Positions 53,213 through 62,313 of a stretch of 64,000 nt of DNA are shown here, one piece after another. The notes beneath the pieces are model-generated. The model was not told the DNA's origin and ran no database searches. It saw only the letters and a list, made by a program, of their open reading frames with translations. The DNA lies in contig NZ_QKYW01000002.1 in the NCBI RefSeq assembly GCF_003253735.1, positions 210,367-274,366 on the forward strand, given 5' to 3'. Origin of the DNA: Pseudomonas sp. URMO17WK12:I2 (GTDB lineage Bacteria > Pseudomonadota > Gammaproteobacteria > Pseudomonadales > Pseudomonadaceae). Positions within the stretch are counted from its first letter, which is position 1, and every line of letters begins with the position of its first letter. Made by a program: the position numbers and the translations under genes.

Positions 53213-54901
53213 TTACTTCTTGCCGAGTTTCTTGAGCTCTTCGTCACGCAGCTCGCGACGCAGGATCTTGCCGACGTTGGTGGTCGGCAGGCTCTCGCGG
53301 AACTCGACCTGTTTGGGTCGTTTGTAGCCGGTGAGGTTGTCGTGCATGTGCTGCATGACCTGTTCCTTGGTCAGGGTCATACCCGGCTTGACCACCACGA
53401 ACACCTTGATCGACTCGCCCGAACGCTCGTCTGGCACGCCGATGGCCGCGCATTGCAGCACGCCCGGCAAGGTCACCAGGACTTCTTCCAGTTCGTTCGG
53501 GTAGACGTTGAAGCCGGACACCAGAATCATGTCCTTCTTGCGGTCGACGATGCGGATGTAGCCGTCGGGTTGGATGATGCCGATGTCGCCGGTCTTGAAC
53601 CAGCCGTTGGCATCGATCACTTCGTCGGTGGCTTCCTGGCGCTGCCAGTAGCCCTTCATCACCTGCGGGCCCTTGATGCACAGCTCGCCGGTTTCGCCCA
53701 GTGCCAGGTCATTGCCCTGATCGTCGATCACCTTGAACAGGGTCGACGGTGCCGGAATGCCGATGGTGCCCAGCTGGTTGAAGGTAACCGGGTTGACCGA
53801 CGCCACCGGGCTGGTCTCGGTCAGGCCGTAGCCTTCGCAGATGGCGCAGCCGGTGACCTGCTTCCAGCGCTCGGCGGCCGCCTGCTGCAGCGCCATGCCA
53901 CCGGACAGGGTGACCTTGAGCTTGGAGAAGTCGAGCTTCTGGAAGCCTTCGTGGTTGCTCAGCGCCACGAACAGGGTGTTGAGGCCGACGAAAGCGCTGA
54001 ACTGGAACCTGGACAGGTCCTTGACCAGCGCCGGCAGATCCCGCGGGTTGGTGATCAGGATGTTGTGGTTGCCGCAGTGCATCATCGCCATGCAGTGAAA
54101 GGTGAAGGCATAGATGTGGTACAGCGGCAGCGGCGCCACGATGATTTCGCTGCCCTCGCCCAGGTTCGAGCCCATCAGCTCGCGGCACTGCAGCATGTTG
54201 GCGATCAGGTTGCGGTGCGTGAGCATGGCGCCCTTGGCCACCCCGGTGGTGCCACCGGTGTACTGCAGCACGGCAACGTCCTGCGCGCTTGGGCTGGCTT
54301 CGCTGACCGCCTTGCCACGGCCCTGACTCAGGGCCTCGGTGAATTTGACGGCGCTCGGCAGGTTATAGGCCGGCACCATCTTCTTCACGTACTTGACCAC
54401 GGCATTGACCAGCAGGCGCTTGAGCGGCGAGAGCATGTCGCCGACCTCGGTGACGATCACCGTCTTCACGTCGGTCTTGGGCACCACCTGCTCGGCCAGG
54501 TGCGCCATGTTGGCCAGGCACACCAGCGCCTTGGCGCCGGAATCCTTGAACTGGTGTTCCATTTCCCGCGCGGTGTACAGCGGGTTGGTGTTGACCACCA
54601 CCAGGCCGGCACGCATGGCGCCGAACACCACGACCGGGTATTGCAGAACGTTGGGCAGTTGCACGGCGATGCGGTCGCCGGGCTTGAGATCGGTGTGCTG
54701 CTGCAGGTAGGCCGCGAACTGGCCGGACAGCTCGTACAGCTGGCCGTAGGTGATCGTCTTGCCAAGGTTGGTAAACGCGGGCTTGTCGGCAAAACGCTGG
54801 CAGGACTGCTTCAGTACCGCCTGAACATTGGGGTACTGGTCGGGATCGATCTCGGCCGCGACCCCCTCGGGATATTTGTCCGTCCAGAAGTTTTCGGTCA
54901 T
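53213..54901 (-). CDS. fadD1: Long-chain acyl-CoA synthetase FadD1
   Basis: A 562-aa AMP-forming fatty acyl-CoA ligase. The P-loop is LQYTGGTTGVAKGAMLTH (about residues 215-232), and the A-domain motifs EGYGLTETSP, GELCIKGPQVMKGYW, DGWFKTGDIG-type and DRKKDMILVSGFNVYPNE follow, with the C-terminal catalytic Lys in NVGKILRRELRDEE. It closely follows P. aeruginosa FadD1 from ENFW onwards. A GTG two codons upstream (54907) is an alternative start. A tandem paralogue, fadD2, lies upstream but each has its own promoter and terminator region. Confidence 0.95.
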   Translation of the reverse strand: MTENFWTDKYPEGVAAEIDPDQYPNVQAVLKQSCQRFADKPAFTNLGKTITYGQLYELSGQFAAYLQQHTDLKPGDRIAVQLPNVLQYPVVVFGAMRAGLVVVNTNPLYTAREMEHQFKDSGAKALVCLANMAHLAEQVVPKTDVKTVIVTEVGDMLSPLKRLLVNAVVKYVKKMVPAYNLPSAVKFTEALSQGRGKAVSEASPSAQDVAVLQYTGGTTGVAKGAMLTHRNLIANMLQCRELMGSNLGEGSEIIVAPLPLYHIYAFTFHCMAMMHCGNHNILITNPRDLPALVKDLSRFQFSAFVGLNTLFVALSNHEGFQKLDFSKLKVTLSGGMALQQAAAERWKQVTGCAICEGYGLTETSPVASVNPVTFNQLGTIGIPAPSTLFKVIDDQGNDLALGETGELCIKGPQVMKGYWQRQEATDEVIDANGWFKTGDIGIIQPDGYIRIVDRKKDMILVSGFNVYPNELEEVLVTLPGVLQCAAIGVPDERSGESIKVFVVVKPGMTLTKEQVMQHMHDNLTGYKRPKQVEFRESLPTTNVGKILRRELRDEELKKLGKK

Positions 54902-55373
54902 GGACACCCACTCCTAAGCAACAGCTTATCGTCACCGCCAAGGCGGTTGTTTGTTGTATGTATGCCTGGCTGTTCGCCCCTGAGGAGCGCAAAGCGGGCC
55001 GAGATTAGCAGAGTTGCCGGATACCGACCAGAGCTTGAAAAGGCTGACCAGTATCGAAAGTGACCAATTACAAAACACTGGTCACAAGCTGTTCGACGCG
55101 CGAAATTGCCTGGCAGGCGCCATCGAACGGCAGGCAACGCCCATGATAGACGCCTGCGTGCTTTCCTGCAGAAGGACTTTGCGGCCTGCAGGTTGTCGCC
55201 GAGCTTACCGGCGTGAAGCGCTCGCGCCTGTAGCCGGGGTCGAGCGCAGCGCCCCCGGGAAGCTGCCCTGATAGCGCTGCGCTCAACCAGGCTACGAATT
55301 AGAGGCGGCGCCATCTGCCACGAAGCAAAAGGCCCAGCAATGCAGGGCCCCTGTGGTTGAATCATGCAGCGGG
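54902..55373. other. Intergenic region between fadD1 and fadD2
   Basis: 472 bases without a gene. It holds the fadD1 promoter, a dispersed inverted repeat (55231-55296) and, next to the fadD2 stop, a hairpin GGCCCAGCA-A-TGCAGGGCC (about 55331-55349) that resembles the fadD1 terminator but lacks the final T-run. Confidence 0.6.
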
Positions 55374-57083
55374 CTAGGTCTTGCCAAGCGCCTTCAACTC
55401 TTCATCGCGCAGTTCGCGGCGCAGGATCTTGCCGACGTTGGTCATGGGCAGCGACTCCCTGAACACGATCTGCCGCGGCACCTTGTAGCCGGTGAAGTTT
55501 TCCTTGCAGTAGGCCTTGAGCTCCTCGGCGGTGAGGCTCTCGTCGCGCTTGACCACGAACAGCTTGACTGCCTCGCCGGATTTCTCGTCCGGCACGCCGA
55601 TGGCCGCACAACTGGCCACCTTGGCGTGGGCCATCACCACGTCCTCGATCTCGTTGGGGTACACGTTGAAGCCGGAGACGATGATCATGTCCTTCTTGCG
55701 GTCGACGATACGCACGAAACCATCTTCGTCGATCACCGCGATATCACCGGACTTGAACCAGCCCTCATCATCCAGGACCTCGGCAGTGGCTTCCGGGCGA
55801 TTCCAGTAGCCCTTCATCACCTGCGGGCCCTTGATGCACAACTCGCCGCGCTCGCCCAGGGGCAGTTCGTTGCCGTCGTCATCGATGACCTTGAACGCCG
55901 TGCCCGGCACCGGAATACCGACGGTACCCAGGCGCGCCAGGTCGCCGCTGGGGTTGGCACTGGCAATCGGCGAGGTTTCGGTGAGCCCGTAGCCTTCGAC
56001 CACCGCGCAGCCGGTCAGGCGCTGCCAGCGCTCGGCGGTGGCCTTGACCAGCGCCGTGCCGCCGGAGTTGGTGACCTTGAGGTGGCTGAAGTCGAGCTTG
56101 TCGAAATCGGGATGATCCATCAGCGCCACGAACAGGGTGTTGAGGCCCAGTAATGCGGAAAACTGCCACTTGCCCAGTTCCTTGACGAAACCGGGGATGT
56201 CCCGCGGGTTGGTGATCAGCACGTTGTGGTTGCCGTTGACCATCATGCACATGCAATTCATGGTGAAGGCATAGATGTGGTACAGGGGCAGCGGCGCGAT
56301 CATCACCTCCTGGCCGGGCTTGATCAGCGGCGTGCCGTCGGGGCCGTGCTGCAGCATGCAGGCATTGGCCTGCAGCATGTTGGCGATCAGGTTGGCGTGG
56401 GTGAGCATGGTGCCCTTCGCCACCCCGGTGGTGCCGCCGGTGTACTGCAGCACGGCTATATCGCTTTGCGCCGCGCTGACCGGCCGCAGGTCGAGTCGCG
56501 CGCCATCGGCCAGCACCTGTTTGAATGAAAGCGCCTGGGGCAGATGGTAAGCGGGCACCATCTTCTTGACCTTCTTCACCACGGTGTTGACCAACCAGCC
56601 CTTGAGGGTGGGCAGCAGGTCGCCCATGCGCGCCTCGATCAGGTATTCGATCTGGCTGTCGGGCAGCACCTCCTGCACCAGCTTGCCGAACATGTTCAGG
56701 TACACCAGAGCGCGCACGCCGGCATCCTTGAACTGATGGCGCATCTCGCGGGCGGTGTACAGCGGGTTGGTGTTGACCACGATCAAGCCGGCGCGCATCG
56801 CTCCGAACACGGCAATCGGATACTGCAGCACGTTGGGCATCTGCACTGCGATGCGGTCACCGGGTTTGAGATCGGTGCGCTGCTGCAGGTAGGCGGCGAA
56901 AGCGGCGGACAGCCTGTCCAACTCAGCGTAGGTGAGTGTCTTGCCCAGATTGCTGAACGCGGGGCGCTCGGCGAAGGTCTTGCAGGAGCGTTCGAACACC
57001 TCGATAACCGACTGGTAGGCGTCCATGTCGATATCGTTGGCCACGCCAGGGGCGCGCTTGTCGTTCCAGAAATCGGGCTGCAT
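55374..57083 (-). CDS. fadD2: Long-chain acyl-CoA synthetase FadD2
   Basis: A 569-aa AMP-forming acyl-CoA ligase, paralogous to FadD1 throughout. P-loop LQYTGGTTGVAKGTMLTH, EGYGLTETSP, GELCIKGPQVMKGYW and NVGKILRRELRDEE are intact. The open frame extends to 57212, but MQPDFWNDKRAPG gives family length. Differences from FadD1 (LNMFGKLVQEV, HGPDGTPLIKPGQEV) suggest distinct chain-length preference or regulation, as known for the P. aeruginosa pair. Divergent from the lipase-like gene at 57233. Confidence 0.95.
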   Translation of the reverse strand: MQPDFWNDKRAPGVANDIDMDAYQSVIEVFERSCKTFAERPAFSNLGKTLTYAELDRLSAAFAAYLQQRTDLKPGDRIAVQMPNVLQYPIAVFGAMRAGLIVVNTNPLYTAREMRHQFKDAGVRALVYLNMFGKLVQEVLPDSQIEYLIEARMGDLLPTLKGWLVNTVVKKVKKMVPAYHLPQALSFKQVLADGARLDLRPVSAAQSDIAVLQYTGGTTGVAKGTMLTHANLIANMLQANACMLQHGPDGTPLIKPGQEVMIAPLPLYHIYAFTMNCMCMMVNGNHNVLITNPRDIPGFVKELGKWQFSALLGLNTLFVALMDHPDFDKLDFSHLKVTNSGGTALVKATAERWQRLTGCAVVEGYGLTETSPIASANPSGDLARLGTVGIPVPGTAFKVIDDDGNELPLGERGELCIKGPQVMKGYWNRPEATAEVLDDEGWFKSGDIAVIDEDGFVRIVDRKKDMIIVSGFNVYPNEIEDVVMAHAKVASCAAIGVPDEKSGEAVKLFVVKRDESLTAEELKAYCKENFTGYKVPRQIVFRESLPMTNVGKILRRELRDEELKALGKT

Positions 57084-57232
57084 TGTTGTTATCCCTTGTT
57101 TTCCGAAGGTGCGTGAGGTCACCCGAACGAACTTAGCAGCCGGCAACGGCCTGGCAAAGCCACAATCAATACCGTGAATTTCAGCACCTGTAGGGTCTAC
57201 AATGCCCGGCATTCGTAGAAAGGGACTTTGCC

Positions 57233-58195
57233 ATGCAGCACCACAGCGTCTGGCTCGACAGCAGTGATGGCGTGCCGCTGTACGTCAACCACTGGCACGC
57301 CCAGCAAGAGCCCAGGGCCGTGGTGATGCTCGCCCACGGCATGGCCGAGCACGGTGGCCGCTATGCACGCTTTGGCGAAGCATTGGTCACCGCCGGCTTC
57401 GAGCTCTACGCACTCGACCACCGCGGCCATGGGCAGACGGCGCAACACGGCCTGCTCGGCCATTTCGCCGACGAGAACGGCTGGAATCATGTGGTCGGCG
57501 ACCTCTCGACGCTCAACCACCATATTCGCCACCAGCGGCCGCAAACGCCGATCATCCTGTTTGGCCACAGCATGGGCAGCTTCATCACCACCGCCTACCT
57601 GATGCACCACAGCAGCAGCGTGCAGGGCGCCATCCTCAGCGGCTCCAACTACGGCAAGCTGGGCACTTACCGGGCGGCGGCGCTGGTTGCCCGCTTCGAG
57701 CGCTGGCGCCAGGGCGCGACCGGGCGCAGCGCGCTGATCGACCGGTTGTCATTCGGCACCTTCAACAAGGCCTTCGTACCTGCGCGCACGCCGTTCGACT
57801 GGCTGAGCCGTGACAACGGCGAAGTCGACCGCTACATTGCTGACCCCCTGTGCGGTTTTCGCTGCACCAACCAGTTGTGGCTCGACCTGCTGGAGGGGCT
57901 GCAGCGCATCACCTCGCGCGCAGCCTTGAAGCAGATCGCCCCGCAGTTGCCGATACTGATCATCGGCGGCGACAGCGACCCGGTCAGCCAGGGCGACGGT
58001 CTGCAACGCCTGGCCGATGCGCTGACCCAGGCCGGGCACAGCCGCACGACATTGAAACGCTATTCAAAGGCCCGCCACGAACTGCTCAACGAGCTGAACC
58101 GTGACGAGGTCACCCGCGACCTGATCGACTGGCTGGAACAGACGCTTGCAAAGCCCCAGCAGCGACCATCACACCCTCAGGAACCCAACCTATGA
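57233..58195 (+). CDS. Alpha/beta hydrolase, lysophospholipase / monoacylglycerol lipase-like
   Basis: A 320-aa serine hydrolase. LAHGMAEHGGRY supplies the oxyanion region, Ser-113 in FGHSMGSF the nucleophile, GGDSDPVS the acid and ARHELLNE the His. This is the monoglyceride lipase/PldB-like family, cytoplasmic. It is divergent from fadD2 and coupled by a four-base overlap to the MaoC-like gene, so the set plausibly releases and processes fatty acids; this gene order is the same as in P. aeruginosa. Confidence 0.92.
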   Translation: MQHHSVWLDSSDGVPLYVNHWHAQQEPRAVVMLAHGMAEHGGRYARFGEALVTAGFELYALDHRGHGQTAQHGLLGHFADENGWNHVVGDLSTLNHHIRHQRPQTPIILFGHSMGSFITTAYLMHHSSSVQGAILSGSNYGKLGTYRAAALVARFERWRQGATGRSALIDRLSFGTFNKAFVPARTPFDWLSRDNGEVDRYIADPLCGFRCTNQLWLDLLEGLQRITSRAALKQIAPQLPILIIGGDSDPVSQGDGLQRLADALTQAGHSRTTLKRYSKARHELLNELNRDEVTRDLIDWLEQTLAKPQQRPSHPQEPNL

Positions 58196-58662
58196 CGCAA
58201 AGCAGCAACACGCCTTACGAAGCCCTCGAAGTCGGCCAGACCGCCAGCTACAGCAAGACCGTGGAAGAACGTGACATCCTGCTGTTCGCTGCCGTTTCCG
58301 GTGACCACAACCCGGTGCACCTGGATGCCGAATACGCCGCCACCACCATGTTCAAGGAGCGCATCGCCCACGGAATGTTCAGCGGCGCACTGATCAGCGC
58401 CGCAGTGGCCTGCACCCTGCCCGGCCCTGGCACCATCTACGTGGGCCAGCAGATGAGCTTCCAGAAGCCGGTCAAGCTGGGCGACACCCTGACCGTGCGC
58501 CTGGAGATTCTCGAGAAACTGCCGAAATTCCGCGTGCGCATCGCCACCCGCGTGTTCAACCAGCACGACGAACTGGTGGTCGACGGCGAAGCTGAAATCA
58601 TCGCGCCACGTAAAGCCCTTACCGTCGAGCTGGCCACTCTGCCGCCGATCAGCATTGGCTGA
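58192..58662 (+). CDS. MaoC-like hydratase (hot-dog fold)
   Basis: A 156-aa protein. The R-hydratase motif FAAVSGDHNPVHLDAEYA (residues 32-49) contains the catalytic Asp-38 and His-43, followed by ERIAHGMFSGALIS. This family hydrates enoyl-CoA to (R)-3-hydroxyacyl-CoA or similar thioesters, often linking beta-oxidation to PHA or rhamnolipid precursors. It overlaps the preceding hydrolase gene by four bases. Confidence 0.93.
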   Translation: MTQSSNTPYEALEVGQTASYSKTVEERDILLFAAVSGDHNPVHLDAEYAATTMFKERIAHGMFSGALISAAVACTLPGPGTIYVGQQMSFQKPVKLGDTLTVRLEILEKLPKFRVRIATRVFNQHDELVVDGEAEIIAPRKALTVELATLPPISIG

Positions 58663-58672
58663 TCGTACGCGT

Positions 58673-58862
58673 CCGTTGGATGGGTATGCACAAGCGGGAA
58701 CCCATCCAGCCACCCTGGGAGCGAACCGGGCCCGAGATTCGCGCGCATGGCGCGCTCCCACAGTCCATCGAGTTACCTTACAAATCTATAGTCCGTAGGA
58801 TGGGTGAAACCCATCACCGCATCGATGGGTTTCACCTACGCCGCCCGACCCATCCTGCGATT
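58673..58862. repeat. Intergenic region with GGATGGGT-type inverted repeats
   Basis: TTGGATGGGT...ACCCATCCA at 58675-58711 and a longer unit GTAGGATGGGTGAAACCCATC...GATGGGTTTCACCTACG...ACCCATCCTGCG (58795-58861) form nested hairpins. This is a third dispersed-repeat type; no gene lies between 58663 and 58893. Confidence 0.7.
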
Positions 58863-58893
58863 TCATACGCCGTACATTTTTCTGGAGCCTTCC

Positions 58894-59400
58894 ATGCCAC
58901 TGTCCATGCATTCCATTTCCATCCCGGTGTTCACCCGCCAGTTGACCAACCTGTCGACCATTCTCGGCATCGCTGCCGCCAATGCCGAAGCGCGCAAGAT
59001 CGAACAGAGCGTGCTGCTCGGCTCGCGTCTGGCGCCGGATATGTTCCCGCTCAGCCGCCAGGTGCAGATCGCCTGCGATACCGTCAAAGCCGGTGCCGCC
59101 CTGCTGGCTGGCGTCGAAGCGCCGAGCCATGCCGATGATGAAACCAGCTTTGCCGAGCTGCAGGCACGCATCGCCAAGACCCTCGAATTCGTGCAGGGCA
59201 TCAGCGCCGCGCAGCTCGACGGCAGCGAAGACCGTACCGTGACGCTCAAGCGCCGCGACAAGGAAACCCATTTCCAGGGCCAGGCCTTCCTGCTCGATCA
59301 CGTGCTGCCGAACCTGTATTTCCACATCACCACCACCTACGCCATCCTGCGTCACAACGGCGTGGAACTGGGCAAGCGCGACTTCCTCGGCACCCGCTAA
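58894..59400 (+). CDS. DUF1993 family protein
   Basis: A 168-aa protein starting MPLSMHSISIPVFTRQLTNLSTIL; TGGAGCC precedes it. PLSRQVQIACDTVKAGAALLAGVE, FAELQARIAKTLEFV and HFQGQAFLLDHVLPNLYFHITTTYAILRHNGVELGKRDFLG cover the DUF1993 (DinB-like helical bundle) family. Function unknown. It follows the MaoC gene as in other Pseudomonas but is separated by repeats. Confidence 0.92.
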   Translation: MPLSMHSISIPVFTRQLTNLSTILGIAAANAEARKIEQSVLLGSRLAPDMFPLSRQVQIACDTVKAGAALLAGVEAPSHADDETSFAELQARIAKTLEFVQGISAAQLDGSEDRTVTLKRRDKETHFQGQAFLLDHVLPNLYFHITTTYAILRHNGVELGKRDFLGTR

Positions 59401-59475
59401 GCGCTCTCCCGGTCTTCTGTAAGCCGTGTGAAGCGACTGTGACAAGACGCACGCGGGGGGCCGGTGATTTATTAT

Positions 59476-59512
59476 GGAAGCGGGCATGGACTAGGCGTCC
59501 CTGCCCGCTTCC
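59476..59512 (+). terminator. Strong hairpin downstream of DUF1993 gene
   Basis: GGAAGCGGGCA (59476-59486) and TGCCCGCTTCC (59502-59512) form a perfect 11-bp stem, and GGAC/GTCC inside extend it by four pairs. No U-run follows, so it could be a Rho-independent-like stop of low efficiency, or part of a structured RNA. Confidence 0.5.
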
Positions 59513-59702
59513 ACAAGTAGTGCACCGATGTCCGCCCCCCACCCAAATAGCGAACGACCGCTTGCGCCACTTAGCAGGCAAAAGCCTATTGAGCGCGCCG
59601 TGACCTGTTGGTGCATGCCCTGCGCGTAGCGCACCAAGACGGGTCAAGCCTGGTTATCCCTAACAAAAATAAGCCGCGAAAAAGCTATAAATCCCCATTT
59701 CA

Positions 59703-59719
59703 TTGTGCACAGCGCACAA
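59703..59719. promoter_or_regulatory. Candidate PucR operator upstream of codB
   Basis: TTGTGC (59703-59708), a 5-base spacer and GCACAA (59714-59719) form a perfect inverted repeat 85 bases before the codB start, downstream of the likely -10 element at TATAAA. A repressor or activator site for the PucR protein of the same operon is plausible. Confidence 0.4.
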
Positions 59720-59803
59720 CCGGCGCTGTACCGGCTGCCGAACCGGTCAGTTGGCACGTCGCCTGCTATAGCCATGGCTTCCCTCACCCCGTGGAGCCAG
59801 GCC

Positions 59804-61075
59804 ATGACCCACCCCACCACCGACAGCGACTACCCCTTGAGCGAAGTGCCGGCCGGCGCCCGCAAGGGGCTGTTCTCCACCTCGATCATGCTGTTCTCCT
59901 TCACCTTCTTCACCGCCACCATGTTCGCCGGCGGCAAGATCGGCATGGCGTTCGACTTCAAAACGCTGATCTGGGCGGCGATCATCGGCAACCTGCTGCT
60001 CGGCGCCTACGCTGCAGTGCTGGGCCTGATCGCCTGCCGCAGCGGCCTCAACTCGGTATTGATGGGTCGCTTCTGCTTTGGCGAAGCCGGCAGCAAGCTT
60101 TCCGATGTGCTGCTCGGTTTCACCCAGATCGGCTGGTACGCGTGGGGCACTGCGACGGTCGCCATCGTGCTGGTGAAGATTCTCGGCCTGTCGGAAAGCC
60201 TGATCATGCCGCTGATGGTGCTGTTCGGCTTCGCCTTCTGCATCACCGCGTTCATTGGCTACAAGGGCCTGGATATTCTCTCGCGGATCTCCGTGCCGGC
60301 GATGCTCGCCCTGCTACTCTGCTCGCTGTGGATTGCCACCGATGATATCGGCGGCCTGAGCGCACTGATGGCCATCGAGCCGACCCAGAGCATGACCCTC
60401 AGCGTGGCCATCACCATGGTCTTCGGCACCTTCGTCAGCGGTGCGACCCAAGCCACCAACTGGACGCGCTTCGCCCGTACCGGGCGTATCGCGGTTATCG
60501 CCAGCATGGTCGGTTTCTTTCTCGGTAACGGCCTGATGATCGTTGCCGGCGCCTACGGCGCCATCGTCTACCAACAGCCGGACGTCGTCGAAGTGCTGGT
60601 GCTGCAGGGCCTGTCCATCGCCGCCGTGGTGATGCTGTTTCTCAACCTGTGGACGACACAGGACAACACCATCTACAACTTCGCCGCCGCTGGCTGCAAC
60701 CTGCTGCGCACCGAGCGCCGCAAGACAGTTACGGTAGCGGGCGCCGGCATCGGCACGCTGCTGGCCATTGGCGGCATGTATGAGCTGCTGATCCCGTTCC
60801 TGATTCTGCTCGGCTCGATCATCCCGCCGATTGGTGGGGTGATCATGGCGGACTACTGCTACGGCCATAAGGGCAAATACCCGCTACTCGCCGACGTGCG
60901 CCTGCCTGCATTCAACTGGGTCGGCCTCGGCGCTTACGGCATCGGTGCGCTCTGCGCCTACTTCTCGCCCTGGGTTGCGCCGCTGGTGGGGATCGCCGTC
61001 GCAGCCCTGGCGTACATCGTTCTGTTCGAAACCAAGAAGGTCTTCACCGCACGCGACGTAGTCGTCCGCGCATGA
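59804..61075 (+). CDS. codB: Cytosine permease
   Basis: A 423-aa NCS1-family permease with 12 helices. It starts DYPLSEVPAGARKGLFSTSIMLFSFTFFTATMFAGGKIG, then GATQATNWTRFARTG and NLWTTQDNTIYNFAAAG, as in E. coli CodB. The frame is open to 59705, but ATG 59804 gives family length (GGAGCC upstream). It imports cytosine (or a relative) for the deaminase two genes downstream. Confidence 0.94.
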   Translation: MTHPTTDSDYPLSEVPAGARKGLFSTSIMLFSFTFFTATMFAGGKIGMAFDFKTLIWAAIIGNLLLGAYAAVLGLIACRSGLNSVLMGRFCFGEAGSKLSDVLLGFTQIGWYAWGTATVAIVLVKILGLSESLIMPLMVLFGFAFCITAFIGYKGLDILSRISVPAMLALLLCSLWIATDDIGGLSALMAIEPTQSMTLSVAITMVFGTFVSGATQATNWTRFARTGRIAVIASMVGFFLGNGLMIVAGAYGAIVYQQPDVVEVLVLQGLSIAAVVMLFLNLWTTQDNTIYNFAAAGCNLLRTERRKTVTVAGAGIGTLLAIGGMYELLIPFLILLGSIIPPIGGVIMADYCYGHKGKYPLLADVRLPAFNWVGLGAYGIGALCAYFSPWVAPLVGIAVAALAYIVLFETKKVFTARDVVVRA

Positions 61076-62313
61076 GCTTGAGCGTCGCCGACGTACTGGC
61101 CCTGCCCGGCCTGCAGGACCTGCACCTGCGCGCCGGCCAGGCAGCCCTGGGCAACCCGGTACGCTGGCCTTACGTGGCCGAGAACGCAGATATCGCCGAC
61201 TGGGTGATGGGCGGCGAACTGGTGTTCGTCACCGGCATCAACCACCCACGCGACGAAGCCAACCTGCTGCTTCTGGTGCGCCAGGCGGTCGAGCGGGCCA
61301 CCGCCGGGCTGGTGATCCTCACCGGCGCCGAGTACATCCAGGCGATTCCGGCGCGCGTGATCGCCGAAGCCGAACGCCTGGGCCTGCCACTGCTGGAGCA
61401 GCCCTACGGGCTGAAGATGGTGGTGGTCACCCAGGCCATCGGCACGGCGCTGGTGCAGCAGCAGATGCTCGGCAGCTCGCGCCAGCACGTGCTGGCGCAA
61501 CTGCTGGAAGGTGATTACCAGTCCCTCGACGTGCTGCTGCAGCGCGCCACCAGCCTCGATCTGCCGCTGAGCGTACCGCGCCAGGTCGCCCTGCTGCGCC
61601 TGCAGAACAGCGAGCAGTTGTTCGACGGCGAAGCCGCCGACAACGGCGAACGCCTGCTGCGTGACAATCGTCAGTGCCTCCAGCAAAGCCTGGGGCAATG
61701 CCTGCAGACGCTCGGCGACGCCCTGCCACTGATCAGTCAGGGCGAGCACTGGATCGCCCTGCTGCCTTGCACGGGCAGCCAGGACGAACAACGCAACCGC
61801 AGGCTGCTGAGCGAACTGCTCGGCAACCTGGACGAGCGCCTGCAGCCACAACGCGCGGTACTCGGCCTCAGCACCGGCGGCCACCCTCCCCAGCGCTTTG
61901 CCCTCGCCCTCGGCCAGGCCCGCCAGGCCCTGGTCGCCGCCCAGGCCTTTCCCGAGCGCCTGGGACTATGCAGTTTCAACGAATTGGGCGTGATCGAACT
62001 GCTCGCTGCGATCCGCGACCGCAGCCTGCTCGAGCGCTTCGTCGAACGCACCCTGGGCCCGTTGATCGGCGATGATTCACGCCACGAGCCGGTGCTGATG
62101 CCGACCCTGGAAGCCTGGTTCTTCGAGAACGCCAACCTCGCCCTGGCCGCGCAACGCCTGGGCGTACACCGCAACACCCTGAGCTACCGTGTACAACGTA
62201 TCGAAGCGCTGACCGGCTGCTCGTTCGATGATCCTCACGACCGGCTGAATATCAGCATTGCCCTGCTGATCCGTCGCCTGTCGTCTCATAGCCTGCCAAG
62301 GAGTACCCCATGA
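61072..62313 (+). CDS. PucR-family transcriptional regulator
   Basis: A 413-aa regulator. The N-terminal purine-catabolism (PucR) domain spans about residues 5-125 (VADVLALPGLQDLHLRAGQAALGNPVRWPYVAENADIADWVMGGELVFVTG). The C-terminal HTH is TLEAWFFENANLALAAQRLGVHRNTLSYRVQRIEALTG (about 345-382). It is encoded between codB and codA with four-base overlaps on both sides, so it is co-expressed with them and likely senses pyrimidine or purine status. Confidence 0.92.
   Translation: MSLSVADVLALPGLQDLHLRAGQAALGNPVRWPYVAENADIADWVMGGELVFVTGINHPRDEANLLLLVRQAVERATAGLVILTGAEYIQAIPARVIAEAERLGLPLLEQPYGLKMVVVTQAIGTALVQQQMLGSSRQHVLAQLLEGDYQSLDVLLQRATSLDLPLSVPRQVALLRLQNSEQLFDGEAADNGERLLRDNRQCLQQSLGQCLQTLGDALPLISQGEHWIALLPCTGSQDEQRNRRLLSELLGNLDERLQPQRAVLGLSTGGHPPQRFALALGQARQALVAAQAFPERLGLCSFNELGVIELLAAIRDRSLLERFVERTLGPLIGDDSRHEPVLMPTLEAWFFENANLALAAQRLGVHRNTLSYRVQRIEALTGCSFDDPHDRLNISIALLIRRLSSHSLPRSTP

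Larger units (their letters stand above)
59401..59803. other. Intergenic region with strong hairpin and codB promoter
   Basis: 403 bases with no gene. A strong hairpin lies at 59476-59512 and a palindrome at 59703-59719 (both listed). The last 100 bases are relatively AT-rich (AACAAAAATAAGC...TATAAATCC) and probably contain the codB promoter. Confidence 0.5.

Noticed and set aside
52640..55063. An 807-codon plus-strand frame running from uvsE across fadD1
   Set aside because: It begins inside uvsE in another frame and continues antisense to fadD1; no domain is visible.
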